From the NCBI RefSeq assembly GCF_000760935.2, contig NZ_CP049744.1, forward strand, positions 4,123,501-4,187,500: a stretch of 64,000 bases of DNA, written 5' to 3'. Within the stretch, counting starts at the first letter, position 1. Each line of letters begins with the position of its first letter. Shown in pieces: positions 33,098-41,230 of the stretch. The stretch is from Rhodococcoides fascians A25f (GTDB taxonomy: Bacteria > Actinomycetota > Actinomycetes > Mycobacteriales > Mycobacteriaceae). The position numbers were made by a program, and so were the translations under genes. The notes under the pieces were generated by a model. The model saw nothing but the letters and a program-made list of their open reading frames with translations. It was not told the DNA's origin and ran no database searches.

Positions 33098-33525
33098 GCG
33101 TTTCACTGGCCACTTTGGATCCCATTCTGGGCCGGTGGCGAACATCGGGCACCGTCGTGGATAGACACGGGAATCTCGAAAGTGAAATAGCAGGTACGGA
33201 TTCCTACACCGCGCTGCCGGGCGGGCAGTGGATTGCGCACGACGTCGACGTCACGATCGGTGTCCACCGCACCCTCGCGCACGAACTGATCGGCGGTTCA
33301 CACCCCGACGGGGGTTGGCGTATGTATGCATTCGACGAAGCCTCCGAACCCGGGCTCATGCGACTGACGTTGCACGACAACGGCCCTCTTCTATTGGAGG
33401 GCAACGGTATTCGCAGTTGGTTCCACTTCCGAGCCGGGACCCGCCACATGACAACTCGATGGGAACAATTCGACGGCGACGGCTGGACGACGTGGATGTC
33501 GATGCGATTCGACAGGATCGGTTGA
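33094..33525 (+). CDS. Hypothetical protein, lipocalin-like beta-rich
   Basis: A 143-residue protein beginning MSVSLATLDPILGRWRTSGT with the GRW pattern seen at the start of lipocalin-like and DUF1579-like ligand-binding barrels, and alternating beta-type segments to the end (WFHFRAGTRHMTTRWEQFDG). There is no signal peptide. It overlaps the VOC-SRPBCC gene by four bases and is surely co-translated with it. No specific function is assigned; together with its neighbour it suggests small-ligand handling. Confidence 0.75.
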   Translation: MSVSLATLDPILGRWRTSGTVVDRHGNLESEIAGTDSYTALPGGQWIAHDVDVTIGVHRTLAHELIGGSHPDGGWRMYAFDEASEPGLMRLTLHDNGPLLLEGNGIRSWFHFRAGTRHMTTRWEQFDGDGWTTWMSMRFDRIG

Positions 33526-33982
33526 GAGCGAGAGCGACTGACCGCGTCTCGACGATCCGATGATCGGGTACTTCGACTGCTTCGGTGCCCGATGCTCAGC
33601 GAGCGGACGCACTCAATTCATGCTCCGAAAGAAAAGGGAGCTACTACGAGGGGCCGGGTCATGCAGTCGAAAGCATCTGCCGCTCGAGAGGTTCGTACGG
33701 CAGACGCAGGGGCGGCCTCCGACTGGTTGCGCCGCCGTGCCGTCACCTCAGACAATCTCAGCGCGTGAACTCGAGGGCGTAGGCCAGACCAGGATCAAAT
33801 GCGCACCCCAACTTTCTGGGGGCCACTCGGACGATTCCAGCGAAGGCGGTTCCCTAGGGAGCGAGATGTGTCAGCTTCGCGTCAACGAGCCATCGCAATT
33901 GGTGGGTTCCCGACGCGAAAACAGCGCCTGAACTACACGAACGCACCGAAATCGCGACTGAGGCAGTTCGAGAACTAGGCGG
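33526..33982. other. Intergenic region left of attachment-like repeat 1
   Basis: About 450 bases with short overlapping open frames on both strands, none with a recognisable product or ribosome-binding site. No GTGACA arm motif, unlike the left flanks of repeat copies 2 and 3. Confidence 0.5.
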
Positions 33983-34320
33983 ACTCCAGCGCCCCCAGTC
34001 GGACTCGAACCGACACTGTGCGAATTTCAAGTCCCTAGAAGTGGATTCACCTGAACTGCGTTGGACTCTATACTTGTTTCTTTGCAACGCTTTTCGTGCA
34101 TACCCGTCCGGTCCACTCCATGTCCGAACGTACCGACTCGTGACACGCTCGTGACACCGAACTGCCGCCGATCCTTCGGCACCGGACAGTTGTGATCGGA
34201 GTCGGACAGTCACGGTATCGGGTGGACGGAGGTCGTCCTGACGATCAACGCTTCGTGCGGACTCGTGACACGAGACTCACTCGTCTCGAGCCCATGTCGC
34301 CCTTGAGTCATTAGGAAGGT
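33983..34320 (-). repeat. Attachment-like repeat, copy 1 (tRNA 3' half plus arm region)
   Basis: On the minus strand the unit ends with the 3' half of a tRNA: anticodon-stem strand, T-arm (GTCGG-TTCGAGT-CCGAC) and acceptor strand GGGGGC, at 33987-34034. Here the terminal CCA is mutated relative to the other copies. The 5' half of the tRNA is absent. The adjoining 285 bases are shared with copies at 48159-48510 and 58337-58690 and include a paired GTGACA motif at 34138-34161 and an inverted TCCGAC-type repeat. This copy has no matching GTGACA pair on its left side. It fits the outer junction of an integrated-element array. Confidence 0.7.
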
Positions 34321-34337
34321 GCACGACGGGCCCCATC

Positions 34338-34529
34338 TCATTTGATGTCCGCTGTGTCGAACACCGAGATTCCGACCTCAACTGCATGGTCCATGATCGT
34401 GGTCGCGCCTGCGGCGTCCAGGCCGATACCGGAAGCAACAGTTCCGGCGATGCCGCCGAAGTTGCCCGTTCCCAACAACACTGGGTGAAATCGCCGTCTG
34501 AGCGTGGACGCGAGTTCGGACGTGGTCAT
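34338..34529 (-). pseudogene. Aldo/keto reductase N-terminal fragment
   Basis: A 63-residue frame whose VLLGTGNFGG...GLDAAGATTIMDHAVE then GISVFDTAD match the N-terminal strand and helix of aldo/keto reductases. It stops right where the catalytic tyrosine region should begin, so at least 80 percent of the enzyme is missing. Its ATG overlaps the HxlR stop (ATGA), showing it was once the distal gene of that operon. The truncation point lies 17 bases from attachment-like repeat 1, so the deletion probably accompanied integration. Confidence 0.75.
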
Positions 34530-35119
34530 GGCTGTGCCTCTTTCGGGCCGAGGGTCGGCGGTGTCATCGGTGTTGATTCGTGCCGGTCGGCAGGTTCGAA
34601 GGCGGCGGCCGTGGCGCGGCTGCGGGACCGACGTCGTGCACGGTTCGCGGGGTCGAGTCGTTCCCGCATGAAATCGGAAGCTTTCGGTCCGGATACGAAC
34701 TGCGCCTTGCTTTCTGCCAGGGTGCGCCCTGTCCGACGGTCCACGAATACCGGGTCGATGGTCTCCCCTGCCTCGTCCACTAACACCACCGCACGGTCGT
34801 CGTGGTCGACGTGCTTGTTACCCCAGGCGTAGAGCGCGACGATGACCGAGGTGAGCTCTCGGGCTCTGGCGGTCGGTACATACTCGAAGCGAGGCGGACG
34901 ATTGCTGTATGACCGACGTTCCAACAATCCGGCGTCGACCAAGGATTTGAGCCTGCGTGTCAACATGTTCGGTGCGATACCGAGATTGCGCTCGAATTCG
35001 TCGAAGCGGCTGAACCCATCGAGTGCATCACGCAGGATCAGCAGTGTCCACCATTCACCGACCTGTTCGAGCGCGCCGGCAATTGGGCAACCCATGCTGT
35101 CGAAACTGCTGCTCGGCAC
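34526..35119 (-). CDS. HxlR-family winged-helix regulator
   Basis: A 197-residue HxlR-type regulator. The family opening CPIAGALEQVGEWWTLLILR with its N-terminal cysteine is present, followed by FSRFDEFERNLGIAPNMLTR and the wing GLLERRSYSNRPPRFEYVPT. The last 80 residues are a longer-than-usual polar tail rich in arginine. HxlR proteins often sense electrophiles through that cysteine. It lies three bases after the thioesterase and overlaps the aldo/keto reductase fragment, forming an operon. The palindrome at 35663-35679 is its likely site. Confidence 0.9.
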   Translation of the reverse strand: MPSSSFDSMGCPIAGALEQVGEWWTLLILRDALDGFSRFDEFERNLGIAPNMLTRRLKSLVDAGLLERRSYSNRPPRFEYVPTARARELTSVIVALYAWGNKHVDHDDRAVVLVDEAGETIDPVFVDRRTGRTLAESKAQFVSGPKASDFMRERLDPANRARRRSRSRATAAAFEPADRHESTPMTPPTLGPKEAQP

Positions 35120-35122
35120 GTA

Positions 35123-35626
35123 TCACCTCGGGGGTATGACGAGCAGAGAACTCGTTCCGGTGGCCACGACGTCACCGTTCTTGTCGACTATGGATCCTTC
35201 CGCGAAGATGACCCGGGAACCTCGTTTGACCACAGTTCCAGTGGCGATCAACGGCCCACTCGAATCGAAGATTCCTCGAAGGTAGCTGACGTTCAGATCT
35301 ATCGATGTGTACCCGGTTCCGGCAGGCAGCGTGGTATGCGCCGCGCATGCGATCACCGTATCGAGCAGAGTGCACGCGAGACCACCGTGCACAGTGCCGA
35401 TCGGGTTGTAGTGCGCCTCGGACGGAGTGCACTCGAATACCACCTTGCCGTCCTCGACCTCGATGGGATCGAACTGCATCAGCACCGCGATCGGTGGTGG
35501 CGGCAACTCGCCCGCCGCCAGAGCCCTCATCACCTCGAGGCCACTCATCTGCGATGCCTCTCGCAACACCGATTTCGGAGTAACCCAGGTGAAAGTCTGT
35601 GACCGTTGATCCTGTCCGATTGTCAT
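35123..35626 (-). CDS. PaaI-family hotdog thioesterase
   Basis: A 167-residue hotdog-fold acyl-CoA thioesterase of the PaaI group. The conserved YNPIGTVHGGLACTLLDTVI motif contains the HGG turn and the catalytic aspartate, and VSYLRGIFDSSGPLIATGTV is the second conserved strand region. It would hydrolyse an aryl- or acyl-CoA thioester in the cytosol. It is the first gene of an operon with HxlR and a broken aldo/keto reductase. The upstream palindrome suggests HxlR autorepression. Confidence 0.9.
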   Translation of the reverse strand: MTIGQDQRSQTFTWVTPKSVLREASQMSGLEVMRALAAGELPPPPIAVLMQFDPIEVEDGKVVFECTPSEAHYNPIGTVHGGLACTLLDTVIACAAHTTLPAGTGYTSIDLNVSYLRGIFDSSGPLIATGTVVKRGSRVIFAEGSIVDKNGDVVATGTSSLLVIPPR

Positions 35627-35662
35627 ATCCGTCCTTCAGCAGTGATGAAGCGCCGTTGAGTA

Positions 35663-35679
35663 ACTATCAAGATGATAGT
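35663..35679. promoter_or_regulatory. Operator upstream of thioesterase/HxlR operon
   Basis: ACTATCAAGATGATAGT is a perfect six-base inverted repeat with a five-base centre, 37 bases upstream of the thioesterase start. ACTATC/GATAGT-type sites are typical for HxlR-family regulators, and the HxlR gene is in the operon. Confidence 0.65.
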
Positions 35680-35745
35680 CAGTATGGCACCGCGTCCCCC
35701 CAAGTGCACAGCGACGTTCAGGACTTCGATACCAAATTTCGACAG

Positions 35746-36462
35746 TCAGATTTCTTCGGATCCATTGCGATCGAATTTTCGATCACGATGCTTCCACCAC
35801 TCCAAGGCAGTACTCGCGGAGTGCGCGGCATACGTGCGATCTTCCCCGAAACCGACCATGTGGGTAACAGCCATCGGAGCCAGTACAGCGAGTACAGCAT
35901 CGCCGTGATCATCGAAATGTCCGGCCGCTTCCAGAGATACGAACCCGTGAACCAGGCTCCACAACTGGGCCGCTATCAGCTCGCCGTCCTCCACATCGAT
36001 TCGATCGGAGGACGCAAGATCCTGGCATGCACGAGCCAGCACCTCGTATGCATCCGAGAACGGCTTTCGCGTCACGGTCGCAGGCGCCGCCGCCCGGTAC
36101 GTCCCTCGGGTCGAGAGACCGAACATCATGTCGTACAGATGAGGGTTGCCACGAGCCATTCCCCGGACACACAGGGCCATCGAAAACAGCTGAACCTCGG
36201 GTTCGACATTCGAGGCGGCAGCGTCGAGAAGTTCCGCACGAAGCATCGAAAATCCGCGATTGACCACCTCGATCAGCAAATGTTGCAGATCACCGAAGTG
36301 GTGGTAGACAGCGATCGTCGAAGCACCGGCCTCCTCGCTGATTCGGCGCACCTTCATCTCACCCGGACCATGAACGCGCAGCACCTCGACAGCTGCTTCG
36401 ACCAGTCGCTCACGCACGGAACCTCGCTGCAGAGCCGACTTCTCGTCTGGGGACCCGACCAT
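35746..36462 (-). CDS. TetR-family regulator
   Basis: A 238-residue TetR regulator. The DNA-binding domain is LVEAAVEVLRVHGPGEMKVR with EEAGASTIAVYHHFGDLQHL, and the C-terminal half carries a WHG-like segment (LWSLVHGFVSLEAAGHF). The ATG at 36462 is preferred over the TTG one codon earlier. It is divergent from the MFS exporter at 36541, a standard TetR/efflux arrangement, so the exporter is the expected target and its substrates the likely inducers. Confidence 0.9.
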   Translation of the reverse strand: MVGSPDEKSALQRGSVRERLVEAAVEVLRVHGPGEMKVRRISEEAGASTIAVYHHFGDLQHLLIEVVNRGFSMLRAELLDAAASNVEPEVQLFSMALCVRGMARGNPHLYDMMFGLSTRGTYRAAAPATVTRKPFSDAYEVLARACQDLASSDRIDVEDGELIAAQLWSLVHGFVSLEAAGHFDDHGDAVLAVLAPMAVTHMVGFGEDRTYAAHSASTALEWWKHRDRKFDRNGSEEI

Positions 36463-36540
36463 CAAACGATGGTGTCACAGACCGAGGTTCACACAGGCAA
36501 GACCATTGCAGTCGCTCGCCGTCGCTGCTATAACTTCGTT

Positions 36541-38118
36541 ATGCACCTGGTATCCGCGGTACCTGCACTTCGCTCCAGAAAGACCCTTGCGTTGGTGACG
36601 CTGTGTTTCGCGGTCTTCGTCGTCAACGTCTCCACCACGATCGTCAACATCGCATTGCCCACCCTCGTAGGCGATCTCGGCGCAACAACCCGAGATCTCC
36701 TGTGGATCGTCGACGCCTTCAATCTGGCGTTCGCAGCACTGGTGCTCGCTGCCGGATCGCTCAGCGACCGATTCGGACGGCGCCTGTTCCTTCTGGGCGG
36801 ACTCACGTTGTTCGCGATCGCATCGCTGGGCGGGGCATGGAGCAGCGATCCGGGACAACTCATCACGTGGCGCGCACTGGCCGGCGTCGCGGCAGCGATC
36901 GTGTACCCGGTGACGTTGTCGATCCTGACGAACGTGTTCACCGAACGATCCGAGCGGGTTGCAGCCATCGGGATATGGGGCGCAGCGACCGGAGTGTCCG
37001 TCGCCGTCGGCCCCGTCGTCGGCGGCGCTCTGATCGAGCACTTCTGGTGGGGATCGATCCTCGTATTCAACGGTGCCGCAGCACTGTTCACACTACTGAT
37101 GGCCACCCGAACCATTCCTGACTCACGCGATCCGTCCACGCCTCCGCTCGACAAATCAGGACTGATCCTGTCCACGATCGCACTTGGATCACTGGTCCAC
37201 GCGATCATCGAAGCGCCCGACCGCGGGTGGGGTTCACGAGCGACCACGCTCGCTTTCGCCTTGGCAGCAGTTCTGTTGACCGTCTTCGTCTACCGGGAGT
37301 CACGTGCCCGCCACCCCATGCTCGACGTACGACTGTTCAAGAACATGCGATTCACCGCGGCAAGCGGAGCGGTCACCAGCGCCTTCTTCGCCATGTTCGG
37401 TTTCATCTTCCTGGTCACCCAGTACTTCCAATCCGTCCGCAGTTTCGGAGCCCTGGAAACAGGCGTGCGCATGCTCCCGGTCGCGGGAGCACTTGCTGCG
37501 TTCTCACTCGTCAGCCCTCGCCTGGCCGTATCCATAGGCAGCAAACTCGTCGTAGCAAGTGGACTCGCGTCGTTGACCGCCGCGTTCGTCTGGATCTCGA
37601 CCATCGACGCAAGCACCGGATACGGGCAGATAGCCGGGCAGATGGTCCTCCTCGGTGCAGGCCTCGGCCTGATCAGTGCGCCCGCAACCGAGGCCATCAT
37701 GGGAGTGGTGCCAACCGACAAGGCAGGAATGGGATCTGCCGTCAACGACGCCACGCGAGAGCTCGGCGGGACCCTCGGCGTCGCCGTCATCGGCTCGGTT
37801 GCGCTGTCGGTGTACCGCGACAGCCTCGAAGGCACGCAACTACCCCCGGTCCTGATGGAGCCCGCCCGGGAATCGGTCGGCGCGGCACTCGCTGCGTCAC
37901 AGCAAGCCGCCACCGCCTTCGGGGATGCAGGAACGCGCGCCGCACTCGAACTCTCGGACCTGGCCCGAACCGCATTCGTAGACGGATTCACCACCGGCAG
38001 CCTCGTGGCAGGGGTGATCACCGCAGTCGCGGCAGTACTGATCCTCATATTTCTGCCGGCGCACCCCAACCAGCAGCCGTCCGACGACGAAACCAGCGAA
38101 TCCTCGTTGCCGCAGTGA
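36541..38118 (+). CDS. MFS efflux transporter (DHA2/EmrB-QacA type)
   Basis: A 525-residue, fourteen-helix major facilitator. TM1 reads FAVFVVNVSTTIVNIALPTL, the loop 2-3 motif is GSLSDRFGRRLFL, and motif C-like glycines follow in GVSVAVGPVVGG. The C-terminus is polar (DDETSESSLPQ). The ATG at 36541 is the only start that places TM1 correctly. It is divergent from a TetR gene with a 78-bp gap; an ATAAC-TTC-GTTAT inverted repeat overlaps the start codon and may be part of the control site. Drug or metabolite export is expected. Confidence 0.9.
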   Translation: MHLVSAVPALRSRKTLALVTLCFAVFVVNVSTTIVNIALPTLVGDLGATTRDLLWIVDAFNLAFAALVLAAGSLSDRFGRRLFLLGGLTLFAIASLGGAWSSDPGQLITWRALAGVAAAIVYPVTLSILTNVFTERSERVAAIGIWGAATGVSVAVGPVVGGALIEHFWWGSILVFNGAAALFTLLMATRTIPDSRDPSTPPLDKSGLILSTIALGSLVHAIIEAPDRGWGSRATTLAFALAAVLLTVFVYRESRARHPMLDVRLFKNMRFTAASGAVTSAFFAMFGFIFLVTQYFQSVRSFGALETGVRMLPVAGALAAFSLVSPRLAVSIGSKLVVASGLASLTAAFVWISTIDASTGYGQIAGQMVLLGAGLGLISAPATEAIMGVVPTDKAGMGSAVNDATRELGGTLGVAVIGSVALSVYRDSLEGTQLPPVLMEPARESVGAALAASQQAATAFGDAGTRAALELSDLARTAFVDGFTTGSLVAGVITAVAAVLILIFLPAHPNQQPSDDETSESSLPQ

Positions 38119-38469
38119 CATCTCCCGCCAACCGACGTCAACAACGGCCACAGTCGACTACTCATCGTGATGCTTGCTCATCCGATCGCCGCACGTCCCG
38201 TGTCGACTACAGAATCTGGGGAGCCGCGAGAGCCAACGCTTCGAAGTGGCTGTTGATGGCATCGCGATTGTGAGGCGGTGCGCCGATGCTGTAGCGAACC
38301 AGGTCGAGTCTCGCCAGACACCTGCCCTGCGATGTTCTGATCATCGGAACGGCAGTTCGAGGGGGTCGTAAACAGGAATCGATCGTGATGTTTCTCGGAA
38401 CCACGCCGATACCCGTCGGTGTCCCGCGGGTCGTTCCGGGTCCTCGCGCGAACTCCGAGGGAGAGGGTT
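38119..38469. other. Intergenic region before siderophore-uptake genes
   Basis: About 350 bases without an assignable gene. On the minus strand around 38207-38320 a protein-like reading occurs (LVRYSIGAPPHNRDAINSHF) that may be the tail of a lost gene, but no family could be identified. The IdeR box lies at the right end. Confidence 0.4.
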
Positions 38470-38488
38470 CAAGGATAGGCTAAGCTAA
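38470..38488. promoter_or_regulatory. IdeR/DtxR iron box
   Basis: CAAGGATAGGCTAAGCTAA matches the actinobacterial iron-box consensus (TTAGGTTAGGCTAACCTAA) at 15 of 19 positions and keeps its dyad. It lies 38 bases before the SIP start. Iron-loaded IdeR would repress the siderophore-uptake pair. Because the box covers a possible upstream ATG at 38488, translation must start further downstream. Confidence 0.75.
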
Positions 38489-38526
38489 TGTTGTTGGGGG
38501 TCGAAGCGGAGGAAGTGGCTGAATTC

Positions 38527-39384
38527 ATGTCGATGACCGAGTCCGCATTTCCCCGAGTGTTCGATGCCGTAACGGTCTCCACGCGGTTCGTGACTCCGTC
38601 GATGATCAGGGTTCGTCTCGGCTGCGATGGACTCGCAGGGTTCGAGAGCACGGGGGTACCGGACGAGAGGTTGCGACTGCTCTTCGGTGAAGGTGCGGAA
38701 CAGGTCGCGCGCAGTTACACCGTTCGTGCTTTCCAGCCCGCCACGAGGCTTCTCGATGTCGACTTCGTAGTACACGCCGGCGGAATCGCAGCCGACTGGG
38801 CCCTGAACACCAGGCCCGGAGATCAGCTCCGAATATCCGAGGCCCGCGGCTGGTACCAACCTCCGTCCGACACTGAATGGCAGCTCCTCGTCGCCGACAT
38901 GACCGGCCTTCCTGCATTGACCCGAGCCGTCGAGCAACTTCCCACCGGGTCGCGCGCCTTCGTCATAGCGTCGGTACCCAATCACGCAGACGAGCAGACC
39001 GTCGAGACGCAAGGCGACGTCTCCTACCAGTGGCTCCACACGGACCGGACAGGGCACGAGCGCGGACATCACGCCTCTGCGTTGTCGCTACCCGAAGCGG
39101 TGCGATCGTTCGACCTCTTCCCGGAAGCTGGATATGTCTGGGCGGCCACCGAAGCATCCGACGCCCGATCCATCCGCAAGTACTTTCACCGAGAACTGTG
39201 CTGGCATCCAACTAGATTCGAGATCAAGGGGTACTGGCGACGCGACAAAGAACGATGGCAGCAGCGTTACATGCAGGTGCAGGATCGCATCGACACCATT
39301 CGCGAGCAGGCCGTCGCCGAGGGTAAATCCGGCCACGAACTCACACAGATCGTCGACAACGCCCTCGAACAAGCCGGTCTGTGA
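38527..39384 (+). CDS. Siderophore-interacting flavoprotein (ferric-siderophore reductase)
   Basis: A 285-residue siderophore-interacting protein (ViuB/FAD-binding-9 family). The FAD-binding segment RSYTVRAFQPATRLLDVDFV carries the RxYTxR motif, followed by GGIAADWALNTRPGDQL. The C-terminal SIP domain has VWAATEASDARSIRKYF and KGYWRRDKE. It reduces Fe(III)-siderophore in the cytosol to release iron. The ATG at 38527 is chosen because the iron box covers 38470-38488 and a GGAGG lies at 38508-38512. It precedes the periplasmic binding lipoprotein by 32 bases. Iron-dependent control is likely. Confidence 0.92.
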   Translation: MSMTESAFPRVFDAVTVSTRFVTPSMIRVRLGCDGLAGFESTGVPDERLRLLFGEGAEQVARSYTVRAFQPATRLLDVDFVVHAGGIAADWALNTRPGDQLRISEARGWYQPPSDTEWQLLVADMTGLPALTRAVEQLPTGSRAFVIASVPNHADEQTVETQGDVSYQWLHTDRTGHERGHHASALSLPEAVRSFDLFPEAGYVWAATEASDARSIRKYFHRELCWHPTRFEIKGYWRRDKERWQQRYMQVQDRIDTIREQAVAEGKSGHELTQIVDNALEQAGL

Positions 39385-39416
39385 ACCCGACCTCAACCTC
39401 CAAGTAAGGAACCCGC

Positions 39417-40457
39417 ATGACCTCTTCGAGCATCCTCGACCGCCCCGCCGCCGGCGACGGTGTTCTCACCGATGATCTCTCACGCCGCCACTTCGGTGCC
39501 GCCGCTGGTTTGTCCATCGCCGCCCTCTTCGGTGCTGGATGCTCCTCCCCGAACGACGACTCCGGCGACAACACACAAAACTTCACTCGCACAATCGAAA
39601 CGCCAATGGGTCCAGTGGAAATCCCGGCTACCCCGAAGCGAGTGGTAAGCCTGGACGCATACGTCGGATTGCAGACACTCGACGAACTCGGAGCCCCGGT
39701 CGTCGCGACAGGAACACTGGGCGGTGGCCTGCGCACACTCGTCAGCATCGCATCGCAGGAGCTAGTTTCCATCGGCGTCACCGCACTCGGCGACATGCAA
39801 TTGGAAGCGATCGCACTGGCTGCACCGGACCTGATCGTCGGCCGCCAGCCGATCGGCGAGGAATACTACAGCGAACTGACCAGCATCGCCCCCACCGTGC
39901 TCATCCCTTTCGGCTATTGGCGAGACCAATACATCGATGTCGCCGACTCCGTCGGTCTCGGTCTGCAGGCCACGCAGAACTTCACCGGCCTCGACGACCG
40001 CATCGCCGCCCTCCGATCCGACATCGAGCAGACCTGGCCAAACGGACTCCGCCTATCGGTAGTGCGGGTGTCGGACACATCGGGCGACGTCCGCTCGTAC
40101 AACACCCTTACCGCGTCGACGACATTCCTGTACGCCGACATTCTCTCCGGGGCAGGGGTCACCCCGACAGCCAACACCGTGCCCGGAGCCGACCCCAGCA
40201 AAGTCAACACCGCAGTCAGTGCAGAGAATCTTCCGCTCATCGACGGTGACGTCATCATCTACTACGTCGGCGCCGGTGGCCAAGCAGATGCAGGCACCGC
40301 AGTCGAACAGGCGCTCGTCTCGAGCCCATTATGGTCGAGCTTGTCTGCCGTAAAAGCCAACCAGGCATACAAAGTCGACTCGGCACCCTGGTTCGACGGC
40401 TACAACCTGACCGGTGCCAACGCCGTCATCGACGATCTCCGACGAATCCTCCTATGA
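39417..40457 (+). CDS. Iron-siderophore ABC transporter substrate-binding lipoprotein
   Basis: A 346-residue FepB/FecB-type solute-binding protein. The N-terminus combines a twin-arginine-like SRRHFGAAAGLSIAALFGAG with a lipobox cysteine, so it is likely exported and lipid-anchored outside the membrane. The first lobe starts TPKRVVSLDAYVGLQTLDEL and the second contains a long helix-rich segment typical of class III binding proteins. It would capture ferri-siderophore for import. No permease or ATPase gene is adjacent, so it must use a transporter encoded elsewhere. It is in operon with the siderophore reductase. Confidence 0.92.
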   Translation: MTSSSILDRPAAGDGVLTDDLSRRHFGAAAGLSIAALFGAGCSSPNDDSGDNTQNFTRTIETPMGPVEIPATPKRVVSLDAYVGLQTLDELGAPVVATGTLGGGLRTLVSIASQELVSIGVTALGDMQLEAIALAAPDLIVGRQPIGEEYYSELTSIAPTVLIPFGYWRDQYIDVADSVGLGLQATQNFTGLDDRIAALRSDIEQTWPNGLRLSVVRVSDTSGDVRSYNTLTASTTFLYADILSGAGVTPTANTVPGADPSKVNTAVSAENLPLIDGDVIIYYVGAGGQADAGTAVEQALVSSPLWSSLSAVKANQAYKVDSAPWFDGYNLTGANAVIDDLRRILL

Positions 40458-40481
40458 GAAGCCCCAACTCAGCAGACAATG

Positions 40482-40617
40482 CCTGACTGGCCTCGCGGTT
40501 CGGAAGGCCCAGCCATCCAGGAGTCGGTCATCCGGACTCCATGTGCTCGATCGGTCCGCATCATCGATAACCACACGGTAGATCCGGGCAATTCGAGCCT
40601 CAGTTTCCGCACCGTCA
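40482..40617. repeat. Dispersed 135-bp repeat, copy 1
   Basis: This segment recurs at 52483-52616 with only scattered differences and a few single-base indels. Shared landmarks include CCTCGCGGTTCGGAAGG, CATGTGCTCGATCGGTCCGC and CCACACGGTAGATCCGGGCA, and a GAGTCGG...CCGACTC stem (imperfect in this copy). Both copies follow the 3' end of a gene on the plus strand. It could be a transposition-competent small element, a remnant of one gene end, or a structured terminator-like element. Confidence 0.7.
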
Positions 40618-40812
40618 TCAAATCCTGGAGGCGAGTACGCACGACCAACTAGAGGAGACTGCCGATACGACGGATAATGTCACGTAGACGTCTGCATATT
40701 GTGTGCTGCAGCAGTTTTCGTTGTTTGGTTGCGTTGGCCCAGTTACATTCTCTTCGACGTCGGAAGCATGGATCGTCCGGTAGCCGAGTGACTCGAAGCC
40801 GGCTGGAGCGAG

Positions 40813-41088
40813 CTATGCGTCGAGTACCGTGAACTCGCGAACGTCGGCGGCGATGATCGCGGCGGTCTGCTCGGGGTCCGGACCGGATCCGCGAAAGTCG
40901 TGCATCTGCTGCTCGGTCGTCCAGCGTTCGTACACGTTGATTCGAGCTGGTTCGACGAGGTCCGCCCCGAGTGCGAAGTCGATGCACCCGGGGGCGGCGC
41001 GAGCGAGGCGGACCACCTCGGCGCAGTCGTCGAGAAAGTGCTGGCGGTCGGTCGGGTTCACGGTGAGGTATCCGGCAACGATGATCAT
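40813..41088 (-). CDS. Antibiotic biosynthesis monooxygenase-domain protein
   Basis: A protein of about 91 residues with a single ABM domain: MIIVAGYLTVNPTDRQHFLD opens the ferredoxin-like fold, with ARAAPGCIDFALGADLVEPA and FTVLDA-type strands at the end. Such small dimeric proteins act as quinol monooxygenases, heme oxygenase-like enzymes or ligand binders. The ATG at 41088 is preferred; a GTG seven codons upstream (41109) is possible. It stands alone between repeat copy 1 and the TetR gene. Confidence 0.85.
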   Translation of the reverse strand: MIIVAGYLTVNPTDRQHFLDDCAEVVRLARAAPGCIDFALGADLVEPARINVYERWTTEQQMHDFRGSGPDPEQTAAIIAADVREFTVLDA

Positions 41089-41230
41089 GTGGATACGGAC
41101 AATGTCCACGCCGATAAGTCACCGCCGGATCGCGGCCTGCACAGCCGTGTCCGCAGGGCTGTGCGACTGGTCTCGGTAAGCACAGGTCAAATGTTCACCG
41201 ATACAGACGAAATCGCCGCGGACGGGTTGC

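Noticed and set aside
33987..34034. Intact tRNA gene at repeat copies 1-3
   Set aside because: Only the 3' half with T-arm and acceptor strand is present. No pairing GCCCCC acceptor strand or D-arm occurs at the needed distance on the minus strand in any copy.
36530..36542. loxP-like half-site ATAACTTCGTTAT at the MFS start
   Set aside because: Only a short inverted repeat; there is no second arm and no Cre-like recombinase, so it is treated as a possible operator part.
38207..38404. 65-residue minus-strand frame with a protein-like end (LVRYSIGAPPHNRDAINSHF)
   Set aside because: It could be the tail of a lost enzyme, but no family could be named and the start is not convincing, so it is not listed as a gene.
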